DNA from: Pseudomonadota bacterium
GTDB lineage: Bacteria > Desulfobacterota > Desulfarculia > Desulfarculales > Desulfarculaceae
DNA: 64,000 nucleotides
NCBI GenBank assembly: GCA_018896025.1
Contig: JAHIND010000031.1
Span: forward strand, 1-64,000
Direction: 5' to 3'
Part shown: positions 1 to 8,779 of the stretch, one piece after another
Layout of the letters: each line of letters begins with the position of its first letter
How positions within the stretch are numbered: the stretch's first letter is position 1
Notes under the pieces: generated by a model
Told to the model about the DNA's origin: nothing
Database searches by the model: none
The model's input: the letters and a program-made list of their open reading frames with translations, nothing else
Made by a program: the position numbers and the translations under genes

Positions 1-129
1 ACCTCGGAGGAAAGAAATGAGCGGCTGGGGCCATGGCTGGATTACTACAACCAGACAAGGCCACACACCGCTCTTAAATACAAACCGCCAATCTCAAGAC
101 TGGCAAACTGTGAACAACGTCCTTGCTAA
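1..129 (+). CDS. Transposase C-terminal fragment (IS481/IS3-type integrase core), cut by window edge
   Basis: Frame 1 reads from the window edge to a TAA at 127-129. It encodes about 42 residues including WLDYYNQTRPHTALKYKPP, the characteristic end of the DDE integrase core of IS481 and related IS3-group transposases (the YN..RPH.AL signature). The catalytic residues, if present, lie outside the window, so it is unknown whether the element is intact. No terminal inverted repeat was identified downstream; the adjacent sequence is instead the tandem repeat described next. Family assignment rests on the short motif only. Confidence 0.75.
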   Translation, partial: TSEERNERLGPWLDYYNQTRPHTALKYKPPISRLANCEQRPC

Positions 130-140
130 CAACACCTAGG

Positions 141-360
141 CAAGACGGCGGCGAGCGCAGACCGCAGGCGTATTCTTATATACGCCGAGGTCTAAGCGAT
201 GCCGTGGGCGCAGCATGGCGCTTCCTGGCGAAGCCGGAACCGGCACAGCCAGACGTCGCAGAGCAAGGCGGCAGGCGAACGAGGAATGCAGGCGTAGTAG
301 ACCTACGCCGAGGACCGAGTGATGCCGACAACGCCGCCATGCGGGGTCTGGCGAAGCCGG
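141..360. repeat. Two tandem copies of a dispersed intergenic repeat (about 120 bp each)
   Basis: Two similar units follow each other with a period of about 122 bp, beginning near 141 and 264. Each contains a purine-rich start (CAAGRCGGC), a small hairpin (GGCGTA...TACGCC in the first, GGCGTAG...CTACGCC in the second), a CGAGG.C..AG.GATGCCG block, a CATG core and a TGGCGAAGCCGG end. The second unit matches the reverse complement of 32094-32215 over most of its length, so this is a dispersed family rather than a local duplication. Although open frames run through it, none looks like a protein. No function is evident. Confidence 0.7.
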
Positions 361-390
361 ACGCACTCGAGTTGGCCGCGGGGCGGGGCC

Positions 391-1848
391 TCAGCGTTTT
401 TCCAGCAGGTCCTTGGTCTGCCTGCGCGACTCCTGTTGCAGGCGCAGGGACAGGCGGTATGACACGTAGTACTTGAGGATGTTGCGCACGTAGCTCACCG
501 GCTCGCTGCCCACCAGGCGCAGGGCCCCATACTCGCAGTTGAAGAACCACCGGTCGGGGTTGTAGCCCATCTTTTTGCTCACCCGGCGCACCCGGCTCAG
601 GGCGGTGGGCCCGGCGTTGTAGGCGGCCAGGGAAAAACGGGCCCGCACCGGCAAGCTCAGGCCGGGATCGCCAAAGTAATGGTCGCGGATGTGAGCCAGG
701 TACTTCACCGCCACCTTCACGTTGTAATCCGGCTCCATCAGGCGCTTTTTCTCGGCGCCGCGGTCGCCCCCGGCGGGCGGCATCACCTGCATAAGCCCCA
801 CCGCCCCGGCCGAGGAGACGCACTTGGGGTCCAAGCGAGACTCCTGAAAGGCCTGGGCGGCCAGTAGCAGCCAGTCGAAGTCGTACTGCTGGCCGTATTT
901 CTTGAACAGCGGGGCGAAGCGCGAAAAGCGGGAGCGATCCTCGATGGCGTTGGGGTTCATGAGCCACTGGTTGTTGGTGAAGTAGCGCTTGATGAGCACG
1001 TTGCCCACCAGAGTTCCCTGGTGACGCTTTTGCAGAAAACGGTCCAGGCTGGCCAACAGCTCGGGGGTGTCCCGGCGCACCAGCCAGGCGATGCGCCCTC
1101 CTTTGCGCAGGGCCAGCTTGGGGTGCACCCGGATGCCCGGCATCACCTCGGCCCACATGGCCGCCGCCGGGCTGTCCATCACGGTGAGCTGAGCCGCCCC
1201 CGAGTTGACCAGGTCCAGGATGTCCTCGTCGGTGAGCACGTCCGGGGCGTCCAGAATCTCCACCGGCTTCAGCCCCCGGGAAACCAGGTCGCGGTTGAGC
1301 TTGTCCAGGCTGGCCATGTAGCTGCTGCCCTTGGCCGCCAGCACTTGCCGCCCGGACAGGGAGTCCAGGGAGGTGAGCCCGCCAACCGACTTGTGGGACA
1401 CCACCACCTCGTCCACCCCGGTGAGATAGGGCCGGGTAAAGCTGAGGTGGCGGCTGCGCTCCGGGGTGATGGTCAGCCCGGCCGCGGCCATGTCGCCGTA
1501 TCCCGCCTCCAACAGGGGCACCAGGCGCTCCAGGGGCACGGGGATGAACACCACCTCCATGGGAGGCGCGCCCTTGGGATGGTGCCGGTTCAGGATGCGC
1601 TGATACTCCTCCAGCAGGGCGTAGTCCAGGCCGTAGGGCTGGCCCTGGTGGATGAAGAAATAGCTCTGGGAATAAATCGTAAGCACCCTGATGATGCCCA
1701 GCTCGCGCAGCTCCGGCAGATCGGCCTTGAAGGGCCGGCGCAGCTCCTGGAGGGTCGGGGGCAAGGGAGGCGGGGCCGGAGAGGCCCCGGCGCAGGCCGC
1801 CCACAAAAATGCCGCCAGCAGCGGCAGAATCAAAAGCGCTTTCTTCAT
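391..1848 (-). CDS. mltF: MltF-like membrane-bound lytic transglycosylase with solute-binding domain
   Basis: The chosen start gives 485 residues with a hydrophobic signal segment (MKKALLILPLLAAFLWAACAG). A further in-frame start 12 codons upstream would put extra residues before the signal and was not preferred; a cysteine after the hydrophobic run makes a lipoprotein possible, but the lipobox is poor. Residues about 40-275 resemble a family 3 periplasmic solute-binding domain (GLDYALLEEYQRIL, DMAAAGLTITPERS). Residues about 325-480 are a soluble lytic transglycosylase domain with the catalytic Glu in QESRLDP (E336) and the GAVGLMQVMP motif. MltF proteins cleave peptidoglycan at the N-acetylmuramic acid glycosidic bond, with muropeptides thought to bind the N-terminal domain. 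The gene lies downstream of cydAB but behind a strong terminator, so it is probably transcribed separately. Confidence 0.85.
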   Translation of the reverse strand: MKKALLILPLLAAFLWAACAGASPAPPPLPPTLQELRRPFKADLPELRELGIIRVLTIYSQSYFFIHQGQPYGLDYALLEEYQRILNRHHPKGAPPMEVVFIPVPLERLVPLLEAGYGDMAAAGLTITPERSRHLSFTRPYLTGVDEVVVSHKSVGGLTSLDSLSGRQVLAAKGSSYMASLDKLNRDLVSRGLKPVEILDAPDVLTDEDILDLVNSGAAQLTVMDSPAAAMWAEVMPGIRVHPKLALRKGGRIAWLVRRDTPELLASLDRFLQKRHQGTLVGNVLIKRYFTNNQWLMNPNAIEDRSRFSRFAPLFKKYGQQYDFDWLLLAAQAFQESRLDPKCVSSAGAVGLMQVMPPAGGDRGAEKKRLMEPDYNVKVAVKYLAHIRDHYFGDPGLSLPVRARFSLAAYNAGPTALSRVRRVSKKMGYNPDRWFFNCEYGALRLVGSEPVSYVRNILKYYVSYRLSLRLQQESRRQTKDLLEKR

Positions 1849-1889
1849 GGCCAGCATATTAGGGGGCAAAAGCGGGCAGGTCAACGCAA

Positions 1890-1927
1890 GACGGCGGCGG
1901 CCGGAGATTTCCCCGGCCGCCGCCGTC
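1890..1927 (-). terminator. Strong hairpin terminator downstream of cydAB
   Basis: A perfect 15-bp stem (1890-1904 with 1913-1927) with an 8-nt loop begins 17 bp beyond the cydB stop. The T-run on the minus strand is poor, so it may act as a transcript-stabilising hairpin or a partial terminator. Confidence 0.6.
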
Positions 1928-1943
1928 GTTTCGCGCTTAGTTT

Positions 1944-2969
1944 CTAGTAGCCCTCTTCATAGGCCAGGTCCTCGGGGCTCACTTCGTGACGGAAGATGTA
2001 ATAGACCCACACCTGATAGGCGATGACCACCGGCACCATGATCAGGGCCACCACCAGCATGATCTTCAGGGTCAGGGGACTGGAGGATGCGTTGGTCACG
2101 GTGAGGCTGGCCGCCGGGTCGATGGAGCTGGGCAGCAGGTTGGGATATAGCCCGGCCACTCCGAACAAGGTGGCTCCCACCACCACCGCCGAGGAGGCGA
2201 ACCAGCTCTTCCAGGCCGCGCCCTGCTGCAGGAACAGGCGGGTGGCCAACAGCCCGGCCACGGCCAGGGCCGGCAGTATCCACAGCACCGGATAGGTCAG
2301 GTAGTTCTGGTACAGGTTGGTGGCGAACCAGGTGGCCACCAAAAAGGCCACCGCCAGGATCAAGAGCGGCACCCACAGCACCTTGGCGTAGCGCCGGGAC
2401 CGTTGCTCCAACTCGCCGCCGGTCTTGATGCCCAGCCACAGCGCGCCGTGGTACAGGAACAGGCACAGGAACAACAGACCGCCCAACAATCCGTAGGGAT
2501 TGAGCAGGGTGAACAGGGTGCCCCGGTAAATTCCCTGGGCGTCGATGGGGATGCCTTGGAAGATGTTGGCAAAGGCCACCCCAAACAGCAGGGCGGGCAG
2601 GGCGCTGGAGATGAACAGCAGCATGTCCCAGCCCTCGCGCCAGCCATGGCTCTCCACCTTGCTGCGGTACTCCAGGGCCACGCCCCGGATGATAAGGCAG
2701 AAAAGGATGAGCATCAGCGCCGAGTACAGGGAGCTGAACATCACCGCGTAGGCGGTGGGGAAGGCGGCGAAGGTCACCCCACCGGCGGTGATCAGCCACA
2801 CCTCGTTGCCGTCCCAAAAGGGGCCCATGGAGTGGTAGACGTAGCGTTTCTCTTCTTCGTTCTTGGCCAAAAAGGGCAGCAAGGCCCCGGCGCCCAGGTC
2901 AAAGCCGTCCAGCATGAAGTAGACGGCCCACAACACTCCCCAGAGGGCGAACCAGATAGTTTCCAACAT
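1944..2969 (-). CDS. cydB: Cytochrome bd ubiquinol oxidase subunit II
   Basis: This 341-residue polytopic membrane protein starts with MLETIWFALWGVLWAVYFMLDGFDLGAG and includes GPFWDGNEVWLITAGG, the conserved CydB signature near residue 50-65. With CydA it forms the bd-type terminal oxidase, which reduces O2 with quinol electrons without pumping protons. In obligate or facultative anaerobes this enzyme serves mainly in oxygen detoxification and microaerobic respiration. The start lies 15 bp downstream of the cydA stop, preceded by a GGGGGAGGAATT-type ribosome binding site, so the two genes are an operon. No CydX-like small ORF was recognised after it. Confidence 0.96.
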   Translation of the reverse strand: MLETIWFALWGVLWAVYFMLDGFDLGAGALLPFLAKNEEEKRYVYHSMGPFWDGNEVWLITAGGVTFAAFPTAYAVMFSSLYSALMLILFCLIIRGVALEYRSKVESHGWREGWDMLLFISSALPALLFGVAFANIFQGIPIDAQGIYRGTLFTLLNPYGLLGGLLFLCLFLYHGALWLGIKTGGELEQRSRRYAKVLWVPLLILAVAFLVATWFATNLYQNYLTYPVLWILPALAVAGLLATRLFLQQGAAWKSWFASSAVVVGATLFGVAGLYPNLLPSSIDPAASLTVTNASSSPLTLKIMLVVALIMVPVVIAYQVWVYYIFRHEVSPEDLAYEEGY

Positions 2970-2984
2970 GGCTAATTCCTCCCC

Positions 2985-4304
2985 CTAGCCTTGCGCCGGT
3001 AGGGGCGCGGGGCCCTTTTTGGCGAAACGGGCCATGAGCCAGAAGGCGACGACTCCCAGCAGGCTGTAGAACAGAACAAACGCAATCAGGCTCACCGCCA
3101 CCTGGGTGGGGTCCACCGGGCTGACCGCGTCGCTGGTGCGCATCAGCCCCCAGACTATCCAGGGCTGGCGGCCCACCTCGGCCACCATCCATCCCGCCTC
3201 GTTGGCTATGTAGGGCAAGGGGATGGCCAGGAGCATTATGCGAAGATACTTGGGATTGTCCACCAGCTTCTTGCGTATCAAGAAGCCCCATATGGTCAGT
3301 AGCGCAAACAGCATGCCCAGGCCCACCATGGTGCGGAAGGCCACGAAAGTGAGAAACACCGGGGGCCGGTCCTCGGCCTTGAAGTCGCTGAGGCCCTTGA
3401 CCACGGCATTGGGGTCGCCATAGGCCAGGATGCTCAGCGCGCCGGGTATGGGAATCCATTCGATCAGGTTGCCTTCACCCGAGAGCCTGGGAATCTGCAG
3501 AAGATACATGGGGGCCATCTTCTGGGTCTTCCAGTGGGACTCCATGGCCGCCAGCTTGCTGGGCTGGGCCGTGGCCACCTCGCCGCCGTTGAAGTGGCCC
3601 TGCACCACCTCGAACAAGGAGAAGACCAGGGCGAACACCAGGGCTATGCGGAAGCTCTTGGTGAAAAAGGAGACCTCGCGCTTTTTCAGCAGATGATAGG
3701 CGCTGATGCCCATGACGAAGAAACCGGCCAGGATGTAGGCCCCGGACACGGTGTGCACGAACTCGATCACCGCGAAGCGCTGGGTGATGACATCAAAGAA
3801 GTTGGCCAGCTCGGCCCGCCCGTTGCGCATCACGAAGCCCACCGGATGCTGCATCCAGGCGTTGGCCGCGATGATCCAGTAGGCGCTCAGGGTGCCGGCC
3901 CCGGCCACCAGCCAGATGGCCACACAGTGCAGCTTGGGCGAGATGCGCTCCCACCCGAAGATCCACACCGCGATGAAGGTGCTCTCCAAGAAGAAGGCCA
4001 GGGTGGCCTCGATGGCCAAGAGCGATCCGAAGATGTCGCCCACATAGGCGGAGTAGCGGGACCAGTTGGTGCCGAACTGGAATTCCAGGGTGATGCCGGT
4101 CACCACCCCCAGGGCGAAGTTGATGATGAACAGCTTGCCCCAGAATTTGGCCATGCGCTTGTATTCGTCGTCGCCGCTCCTGACCCATTTGGTTTCCATG
4201 ATGGCAACCAGGATGGAAAGCCCCAGGGTCAGGGGAACGAAAAGGAAGTGGAAGAACGTGGCCGCGGCGAACTGCAGCCGTGACAGGATCAAGACCTCCA
4301 TCAC
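2985..4304 (-). CDS. cydA: Cytochrome bd ubiquinol oxidase subunit I
   Basis: This 439-residue protein has the CydA signatures: the N-terminal haem-ligand His19 in ATFFHFLFVPLTLG, AYWIIAANAWMQHPVGF around residue 140, and GWMVAEVGRQPW around residue 350-365. Its length is well below the roughly 520 residues of E. coli CydA, consistent with the short Q-loop subfamily. It binds haems b558, b595 and d and oxidises quinol at the periplasmic face. Two ATG codons open the frame; the first is used here. It is the first gene of cydAB and its upstream region holds an AT-rich inverted repeat (4321-4339). Confidence 0.96.
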   Translation of the reverse strand: MMEVLILSRLQFAAATFFHFLFVPLTLGLSILVAIMETKWVRSGDDEYKRMAKFWGKLFIINFALGVVTGITLEFQFGTNWSRYSAYVGDIFGSLLAIEATLAFFLESTFIAVWIFGWERISPKLHCVAIWLVAGAGTLSAYWIIAANAWMQHPVGFVMRNGRAELANFFDVITQRFAVIEFVHTVSGAYILAGFFVMGISAYHLLKKREVSFFTKSFRIALVFALVFSLFEVVQGHFNGGEVATAQPSKLAAMESHWKTQKMAPMYLLQIPRLSGEGNLIEWIPIPGALSILAYGDPNAVVKGLSDFKAEDRPPVFLTFVAFRTMVGLGMLFALLTIWGFLIRKKLVDNPKYLRIMLLAIPLPYIANEAGWMVAEVGRQPWIVWGLMRTSDAVSPVDPTQVAVSLIAFVLFYSLLGVVAFWLMARFAKKGPAPLPAQG

Positions 4305-4320
4305 CTACCCCCTTCTAGTC

Positions 4321-4339
4321 AATAATAGTTACCATTATT
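4321..4339. promoter_or_regulatory. AT-rich inverted repeat upstream of cydA (possible operator)
   Basis: AATAAT and ATTATT arms flank a 7-bp spacer, 17 bp upstream of the cydA start. The position suits a repressor or activator of cydAB. The sequence does not match a Rex or FNR box convincingly, so the regulator is unknown. Confidence 0.35.
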
Positions 4340-4536
4340 AATTTCATAGCAACCGGGCTGCCGCCCTGTCAAGGCTTTAGGGGACTACTAAATTTAGTGT
4401 AAGGTAAAACCCTCCCCGAAAATGGGAATTTTCCCTCGCCAAAAAGGGGCACCTCGCTGGAGCCCATGTTTTATAATTTACTTAAGGCGATGATGAAGCG
4501 CCGTGACGTCCATTTAAAAATGCTGGGAGAAAATTC

Positions 4537-5187
4537 ATGAGGATCAGAAATTGGATGACCGCCAATCCCCTGACGGTGACCCCTGAAACCCTTTTGATGG
4601 ACGCCAAGAAGTTGATGGCCACCAACAACATCCGGCGTCTGCCCGTGGTGGACAAGAAGGGCCGTCTGGTGGGCCTGCTGACCCGGCACCTGATCATTGA
4701 GGCCATGCCCAGCGGCGCCACCACCCTGAGCGTGCACGAGTTGCACTATTTGCTGGAAAAGCTCACCGTGGGCGAGGTGATGCAAAAGGATCCGCTGACC
4801 GTCGGCCCCAACGACCTGGTGCAAAACGTAATCCTCCTGGGCCACCAAAAGGGCATCGGCGCCTTCCCGGTGGTGGAGGACGGCAAGCTCATAGGCATCG
4901 TCACCGAGAGCGAGATATTCAACGCGGTGATGAGCCTCATAGCCCCCCGCGAGGGCACCAGCCTCATCGTCCTGGAAAACGTGCAGTTGAGCAAGGAGGT
5001 GGGGGCCACCAGCCGCATCGCCTCGGTGATCGAGAAGCGCGGGGTGCCCGTGGAGGCCATCTTCACCATGCCCCACCGCACCAAGGCGGGCAACAACGTC
5101 TATATCAGGGCCCGCACCCCCCATGCGGCCAACCTCCAGGCCGACCTGGACGCGGCCGGCTTCACGGTGGTGCCAATTCCCTCCTAG
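4537..5187 (+). CDS. CBS-domain pair protein with C-terminal ACT-like domain (AcuB-like)
   Basis: The 216-residue cytoplasmic protein begins MRIRNWMTANPLTVTP, a typical CBS opening. The two CBS motifs span about residues 1-60 and 75-135 (GEVMQKDPLTVGPNDLV, GAFPVVEDGKLIGIVTESE). Residues about 145-215 look like an ACT-type fold (SLIVLENV..., GVPVEAIFTM). The CBS-CBS-ACT order is that of AcuB-like proteins, which sense adenine nucleotides or other small ligands; no acetoin genes are nearby, so the acu name is not transferred. It is preceded by a GGGAGAAAATTC ribosome binding region and a TATAAT hexamer about 65 bp upstream. It is convergent with the next gene, sharing 4 bp. Confidence 0.8.
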   Translation: MRIRNWMTANPLTVTPETLLMDAKKLMATNNIRRLPVVDKKGRLVGLLTRHLIIEAMPSGATTLSVHELHYLLEKLTVGEVMQKDPLTVGPNDLVQNVILLGHQKGIGAFPVVEDGKLIGIVTESEIFNAVMSLIAPREGTSLIVLENVQLSKEVGATSRIASVIEKRGVPVEAIFTMPHRTKAGNNVYIRARTPHAANLQADLDAAGFTVVPIPS

Positions 5188-5888
5188 ACGAACTCCCGCA
5201 CGGTCAGCTCCAGGAGCCACTGGTGCAGGGGCAGCATGGCCTTGAAGTGCGGCAGGCACCAGGCGGGTAGATCGGCGGTGTAGAACTCCGGGGGAATATC
5301 CGCCTCAAAGGCGGCCCATAGGCCGTCGTGCTTCAAAAGCTCCCCACGGGGGTGCTCCGGGTCGAAACCCCGGGGCACCCTTTTGTATTTCAGCCCACCC
5401 ACCTCGTAGCCGGCCCCCCGCACCTTCTTGACCGCCCGCTCCAGCTCCACCCCCAGCTTGTCGTCGGCCACCGCCTGGCGGTAGGGGGCCAGGAGGAACT
5501 TGGGCATGCAGTGCATGCCCACCGCCACCATCAACTTGGGCGGCTCCAACTGGAAGTAAAAGCCCGAGCACTCCATGCGCGGGCCGGGGCCTTCCCAGAA
5601 CCACAGGCCCATGTGGGTCTTGTAGGGGCTCTTGTCTTTGCTGAAGCGCACGTCGCGGTAGATGCGGAACAGGCTCTTGTTCACCTTGGGGTCGGCGTTC
5701 ACCAGGGGGGCGATCTTGGCCAGGCGCGCGCCCATGGCGCTCACAAAGGCCCGGCTGGGGGCCAGCACCTCGTTGTCGTACAGGGCCTTGCGCTCCTGGA
5801 ACCAGGCCTTACTGTTGTGCTTGGCCAGGTCCTTGAAGAACTTGACCGTCTGGGGGGTGAACCCCTTGAACTCTTCCGCCGCGCCCAC
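5184..5888 (-). CDS. DUF2461 family protein (TIGR02453-like)
   Basis: A soluble protein of 234 residues with the DUF2461 features: FKGFTPQTVKFFKDLAKHNSK near the N terminus, NKSLFRIYRDVRFSKDKSPYK at about residues 70-90, and FYFQLEPPKLMVAVGMH. Members are widespread and uncharacterised; no catalytic residues can be assigned. Its stop codon overlaps that of the convergent CBS-domain gene within CTAG. A single-gene unit is likely, because gabD upstream on the same strand ends in its own terminator. Confidence 0.85.
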   Translation of the reverse strand: MGAAEEFKGFTPQTVKFFKDLAKHNSKAWFQERKALYDNEVLAPSRAFVSAMGARLAKIAPLVNADPKVNKSLFRIYRDVRFSKDKSPYKTHMGLWFWEGPGPRMECSGFYFQLEPPKLMVAVGMHCMPKFLLAPYRQAVADDKLGVELERAVKKVRGAGYEVGGLKYKRVPRGFDPEHPRGELLKHDGLWAAFEADIPPEFYTADLPAWCLPHFKAMLPLHQWLLELTVREFV

Positions 5889-5968
5889 GCCGCCCTCCTG
5901 TTTGGGGTGCCTATTCGCTCCTAGAATTATAGCTGCCCCGCCCCGGCGGCTGTCCAGCCGGGCCGCAC

Positions 5969-6015
5969 AAAAAACGGGCCCTTGGCGCGAGGGAGGGTGG
6001 TTTGCGCCAAGGGCC
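5969..6015 (-). terminator. Intrinsic terminator of gabD
   Basis: A perfect 12-bp stem (5977-5988 with 6004-6015) reads on the minus strand as GC-rich hairpin followed by CG and six T residues. A second hairpin with 8-bp arms (6024-6031, 6037-6044) lies between it and the gabD stop. Confidence 0.85.
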
Positions 6016-6047
6016 TCGGGATGAGCCTTTAGGCTCTAAAGGCTATC

Positions 6048-7502
6048 TCAGCGCAGGCCTCCCACCAGGATGTACTTGGTCTCCAGGAAGCTGTCCAGGC
6101 CCTGGCGGCCGCCTTCCCGGCCCAGGCCGCTTTCCTTGTACCCGCCAAAGGGCGACTCGGCCGAAGCCAGGCCGGTCTCGTTGACCCCCACCAGGCCCGA
6201 CTCCAGGGCCTCGGCCACCCGCCAGAAGCGCCCCAGGTCGTTGGTGTACATGTAGGAGGCCAGGCCGTATTCGGTGTCGTTGGCCATGGCGATGGCCTCC
6301 TCTTCGGTCTTGAAGCGCACCACCGTGGCTACCGGGCCGAAGATCTCCTGGCGCAAGATGGGCATGTCCGGGGTAAGGCCCACCAGCACCGTGGGCTCGT
6401 AGAAGTTTCCCCCCAGCTCGTGGCGCCTGCCGCCCACCGCGGCCCGTGCCCCCAGGGCCACCGAGGCCTGTACCAGCGCCTCCACCTTTTCCAGGCCTTG
6501 TTGGTCTACCAGGGGCCCTTGGCGCACGCCGTCCTCCAGGCCGTTGCCCACCCGCATGGCCGTCACCTCCTCGGACAGGCGGGCCACGAAGGCGTCGTAG
6601 ATGCCGTCCTGCACCAGGAAGCGGTTCACGCAGATGCAGGTCTGACCGGTGTTGCGGTACTTGCTGGCCATGGCCCCGGTGATGGCCCGCTCCAGGTCGG
6701 CGTCGTCGAACACGATGAAGGGAGCGTTGCCGCCCAGTTCCAGGGAGATGTTCTTGACCGTCTTGGCGCACTGGGCCATCAGGGTCTTGCCCACCTCGGT
6801 GGAGCCGGTGAAGGTGAACTTGCGCACCAGGGGATTGGCGGTTAGCTCGCCGCCCACCACCGAGGCCTTGCCGGTGACCACGTTGAACACCCCGGCGGGT
6901 ATCCCCGCCTGGTCGGCCAGGGCGGCCAGGGCCAGGGCCGAGAAGGGCGTGGCGCTGGCCGGCTTGAGCACTATGGTGCAGCCCGCGGCCAAGGCCGGGG
7001 AAACCTTGCGGGCGATCATGGACATGGGAAAGTTCCAGGGGGTCACCGCAGCCACCACCCCCACCGGCTGGCGGATGGTCAGGGGGCGGCGATCCGGCGA
7101 GGGAGTGGGGATCACCTCGCCATAGGCCCGGCGGCCCTCCTCGGCGAACCAGGTGATAGCGTCCTGGCCGGACTTGATCTCCCCCAGGGCCTCGGGCAGG
7201 GGCTTGCCCTGTTCAGAGGTGAGGATGACAGCCAGATCCTTAGCGTTGTCTTGTATAAGCTGGGCCCAGCGGTGCAGATAGGCTCCCCGCTGCACGGCGG
7301 TGAGGCCGCGCCAGGCGGGCCAGGCGTCCGAGGCAGCCTGGACGGCCTCCCTGGTCTCCTCGGCGCTCAGGGCGGGCACCGTGCCCACCTGTTCGCCGGT
7401 GGCCGGGTTGTCCACTCCCTGGGTGGCTCCCTGGGCGCTGCTCACCCATGCTCCGCCCACGTAGCATTGTTGCTTGAATAATTGGGGATCGTTCAAATTC
7501 AT
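6048..7502 (-). CDS. gabD: NAD(P)-dependent succinate-semialdehyde dehydrogenase
   Basis: This 484-residue aldehyde dehydrogenase has the superfamily active site: Glu in LELGGNAPFIVF (about residue 255) and catalytic Cys in NTGQTCICVNRF (about residue 290), with PWNFPMSMIARKVSPALAAG for cofactor binding. Length and sequence, including the N-terminal QCYVGGAWV, are those of GabD-type enzymes that oxidise succinate semialdehyde to succinate, the last step of GABA breakdown. Other semialdehydes are possible substrates. No GABA transaminase is in the window, but gadB, which makes GABA, is at 36.5 kb. The gene stands alone between a terminator and a good sigma-70 promoter that overlaps an inverted repeat. 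Confidence 0.88.
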   Translation of the reverse strand: MNLNDPQLFKQQCYVGGAWVSSAQGATQGVDNPATGEQVGTVPALSAEETREAVQAASDAWPAWRGLTAVQRGAYLHRWAQLIQDNAKDLAVILTSEQGKPLPEALGEIKSGQDAITWFAEEGRRAYGEVIPTPSPDRRPLTIRQPVGVVAAVTPWNFPMSMIARKVSPALAAGCTIVLKPASATPFSALALAALADQAGIPAGVFNVVTGKASVVGGELTANPLVRKFTFTGSTEVGKTLMAQCAKTVKNISLELGGNAPFIVFDDADLERAITGAMASKYRNTGQTCICVNRFLVQDGIYDAFVARLSEEVTAMRVGNGLEDGVRQGPLVDQQGLEKVEALVQASVALGARAAVGGRRHELGGNFYEPTVLVGLTPDMPILRQEIFGPVATVVRFKTEEEAIAMANDTEYGLASYMYTNDLGRFWRVAEALESGLVGVNETGLASAESPFGGYKESGLGREGGRQGLDSFLETKYILVGGLR

Positions 7503-7563
7503 GGCTGTTCCTCTCCAAAGATGAATTTCAAGGCAAACATTGACGCGGGGCAGAACATCTTAC

Positions 7564-7605
7564 GTATGTTATTTTTGACATACATTAGAGCTGAAAAAGT
7601 GTCAA
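7564..7605 (-). promoter_or_regulatory. gabD promoter with overlapping inverted repeat
   Basis: On the minus strand TTGACA (7600-7605) and TATGTC (7577-7582) are separated by 17 bp. The -10 region overlaps a GTATGT...ACATAC inverted repeat (7564-7569 and 7578-7583, 8-bp spacer), a plausible repressor site. Confidence 0.55.
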
Positions 7606-7630
7606 GCAGTGATTGACCTGCCCGACTTAT

Positions 7631-8647
7631 TTAAAATTTATCCAGCGGCCCGTGTTTGCGCAACAGGCCCCGGAGCTGATGATAGGTGAGGCCCAGAAGC
7701 TCGGCCGCCTGGCGCTGGTTGAAGCGGGCGGCGCTCAAGGCATTCTGGAGGAGACGGCGCTCGCAGTCGGCCACCGCCTGCCTGAAGGGCAGCGGCGAGG
7801 CCGGAGGCGCGGCTTCGGCGGGCGGATTTTCCCGCGGCTCTTCCGCGGCAGGCAGCGGCGAAAAGGGCGAGGCGAAGGGGTCGAAGTCGAAGGAGCGTAT
7901 CTCCCGCCCCCCGGAGCGGTACACCGCCCGCTCCACCACGTTCTTGAGCTGGCGCACGTTGCCCGGCCAGGGGTGGGCGGCCAGTTGCTCCCGGGCAGCC
8001 GGGGAAAACTCCGGCGGGCCGCTCCAGCCCATCTCCACGGCCATGCGCTGGGCGAAGTGCTCGGCCAGCACCAGGGCGTCGCCCCGGCGCTCCCTGAGCG
8101 GCGGCAGGGTGAGCACCTCGAAGGACAGGCGGTCCAACAGGTCCTGCTTGAAGCGGCCCTCCCGGGCCATGGCCGGGAGGTCGGCGTTGGTGGCCCCCAC
8201 GATGCGCACGTCCACCTCCACCGGATGGCTGCCCCCCACCCGCTCGAAGCTGCCGTACTCCACGGTGCGCAGAATCTTCTCCTGCACGGTCAGGGGGATG
8301 TTGCCGATCTCGTCCAAAAACAGGGTGCCCTGGTGGGCGGTCTCGAAGCGGCCCAGGCGGCGCTGCCCCGCCCCGGTGAAGGCCCCGGCCTCGTGGCCGA
8401 ACAGCTCGGACTCGATGAGCGAGGGGGAGAGAGCCGCGCAGTTCAGGGCCACCAAGGGCTCGCCCCAGCGGGAGGAGAGGTAATGCAGACGGGCGGCGGC
8501 CAGTTCCTTGCCGGTGCCCCGCTCGCCGATGAGCAGCACCGGGCGGTCCACCTTGGCCGCGCGGGACATGTCCTCTTGAAAGGCCAGAAAGTTTTCGCTC
8601 TGGCCCAGGGCCTCGCCGGGCGGTGCGCTGTGGGAGGAGGCTTCCAT
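7631..8647 (-). CDS. pspF: PspF-type sigma-54 activator of the phage shock genes
   Basis: The 338-residue AAA+ activator lacks a receiver or other N-terminal sensor domain, as PspF does. It has Walker A GERGTGKE (41-48), the sigma-54 contact loop GAFTGA (88-93), Walker B TLFLDEIG and the WPGNVRQLKNVVERAVYR motif. A Fis-type helix-turn-helix ends the protein (NQRQAAELLGLTYHQLRGLL). It is divergent from pspA, the classical arrangement, and the intervening region carries a sigma-54 promoter facing pspA. In E. coli, PspA binds and inhibits PspF until membrane stress releases it; the same control is expected here. Confidence 0.93.
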   Translation of the reverse strand: MEASSHSAPPGEALGQSENFLAFQEDMSRAAKVDRPVLLIGERGTGKELAAARLHYLSSRWGEPLVALNCAALSPSLIESELFGHEAGAFTGAGQRRLGRFETAHQGTLFLDEIGNIPLTVQEKILRTVEYGSFERVGGSHPVEVDVRIVGATNADLPAMAREGRFKQDLLDRLSFEVLTLPPLRERRGDALVLAEHFAQRMAVEMGWSGPPEFSPAAREQLAAHPWPGNVRQLKNVVERAVYRSGGREIRSFDFDPFASPFSPLPAAEEPRENPPAEAAPPASPLPFRQAVADCERRLLQNALSAARFNQRQAAELLGLTYHQLRGLLRKHGPLDKF

Positions 8648-8779
8648 AGGTTTTTATTACTACTATTTAGCTTTTCTAACCAACTATTATTTATTTTAGC
8701 CTAATTGTTTGGCGCGCCCATGGTCCAGCCATATTAGACAACTAGCTGCTTTATCAGGTTATTCATCCATGCGCCGATT

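Noticed and set aside
141..360. Tandem repeat considered as the end of the insertion sequence
   Set aside because: A matching copy at 32.1 kb has no transposase nearby, so the repeat is an independent family.
176..1804. Long open frame antisense to mltF, and many like it opposite other genes
   Set aside because: High third-position G+C keeps several frames open. These frames give low-complexity Pro/Gly/Arg/His-rich products and the real gene in each region has clear family motifs.
4537..5187. Naming the CBS-ACT protein acuB with a role in acetoin use
   Set aside because: Domain order matches AcuB but there are no acetoin genes nearby and the function of such proteins is not fixed.
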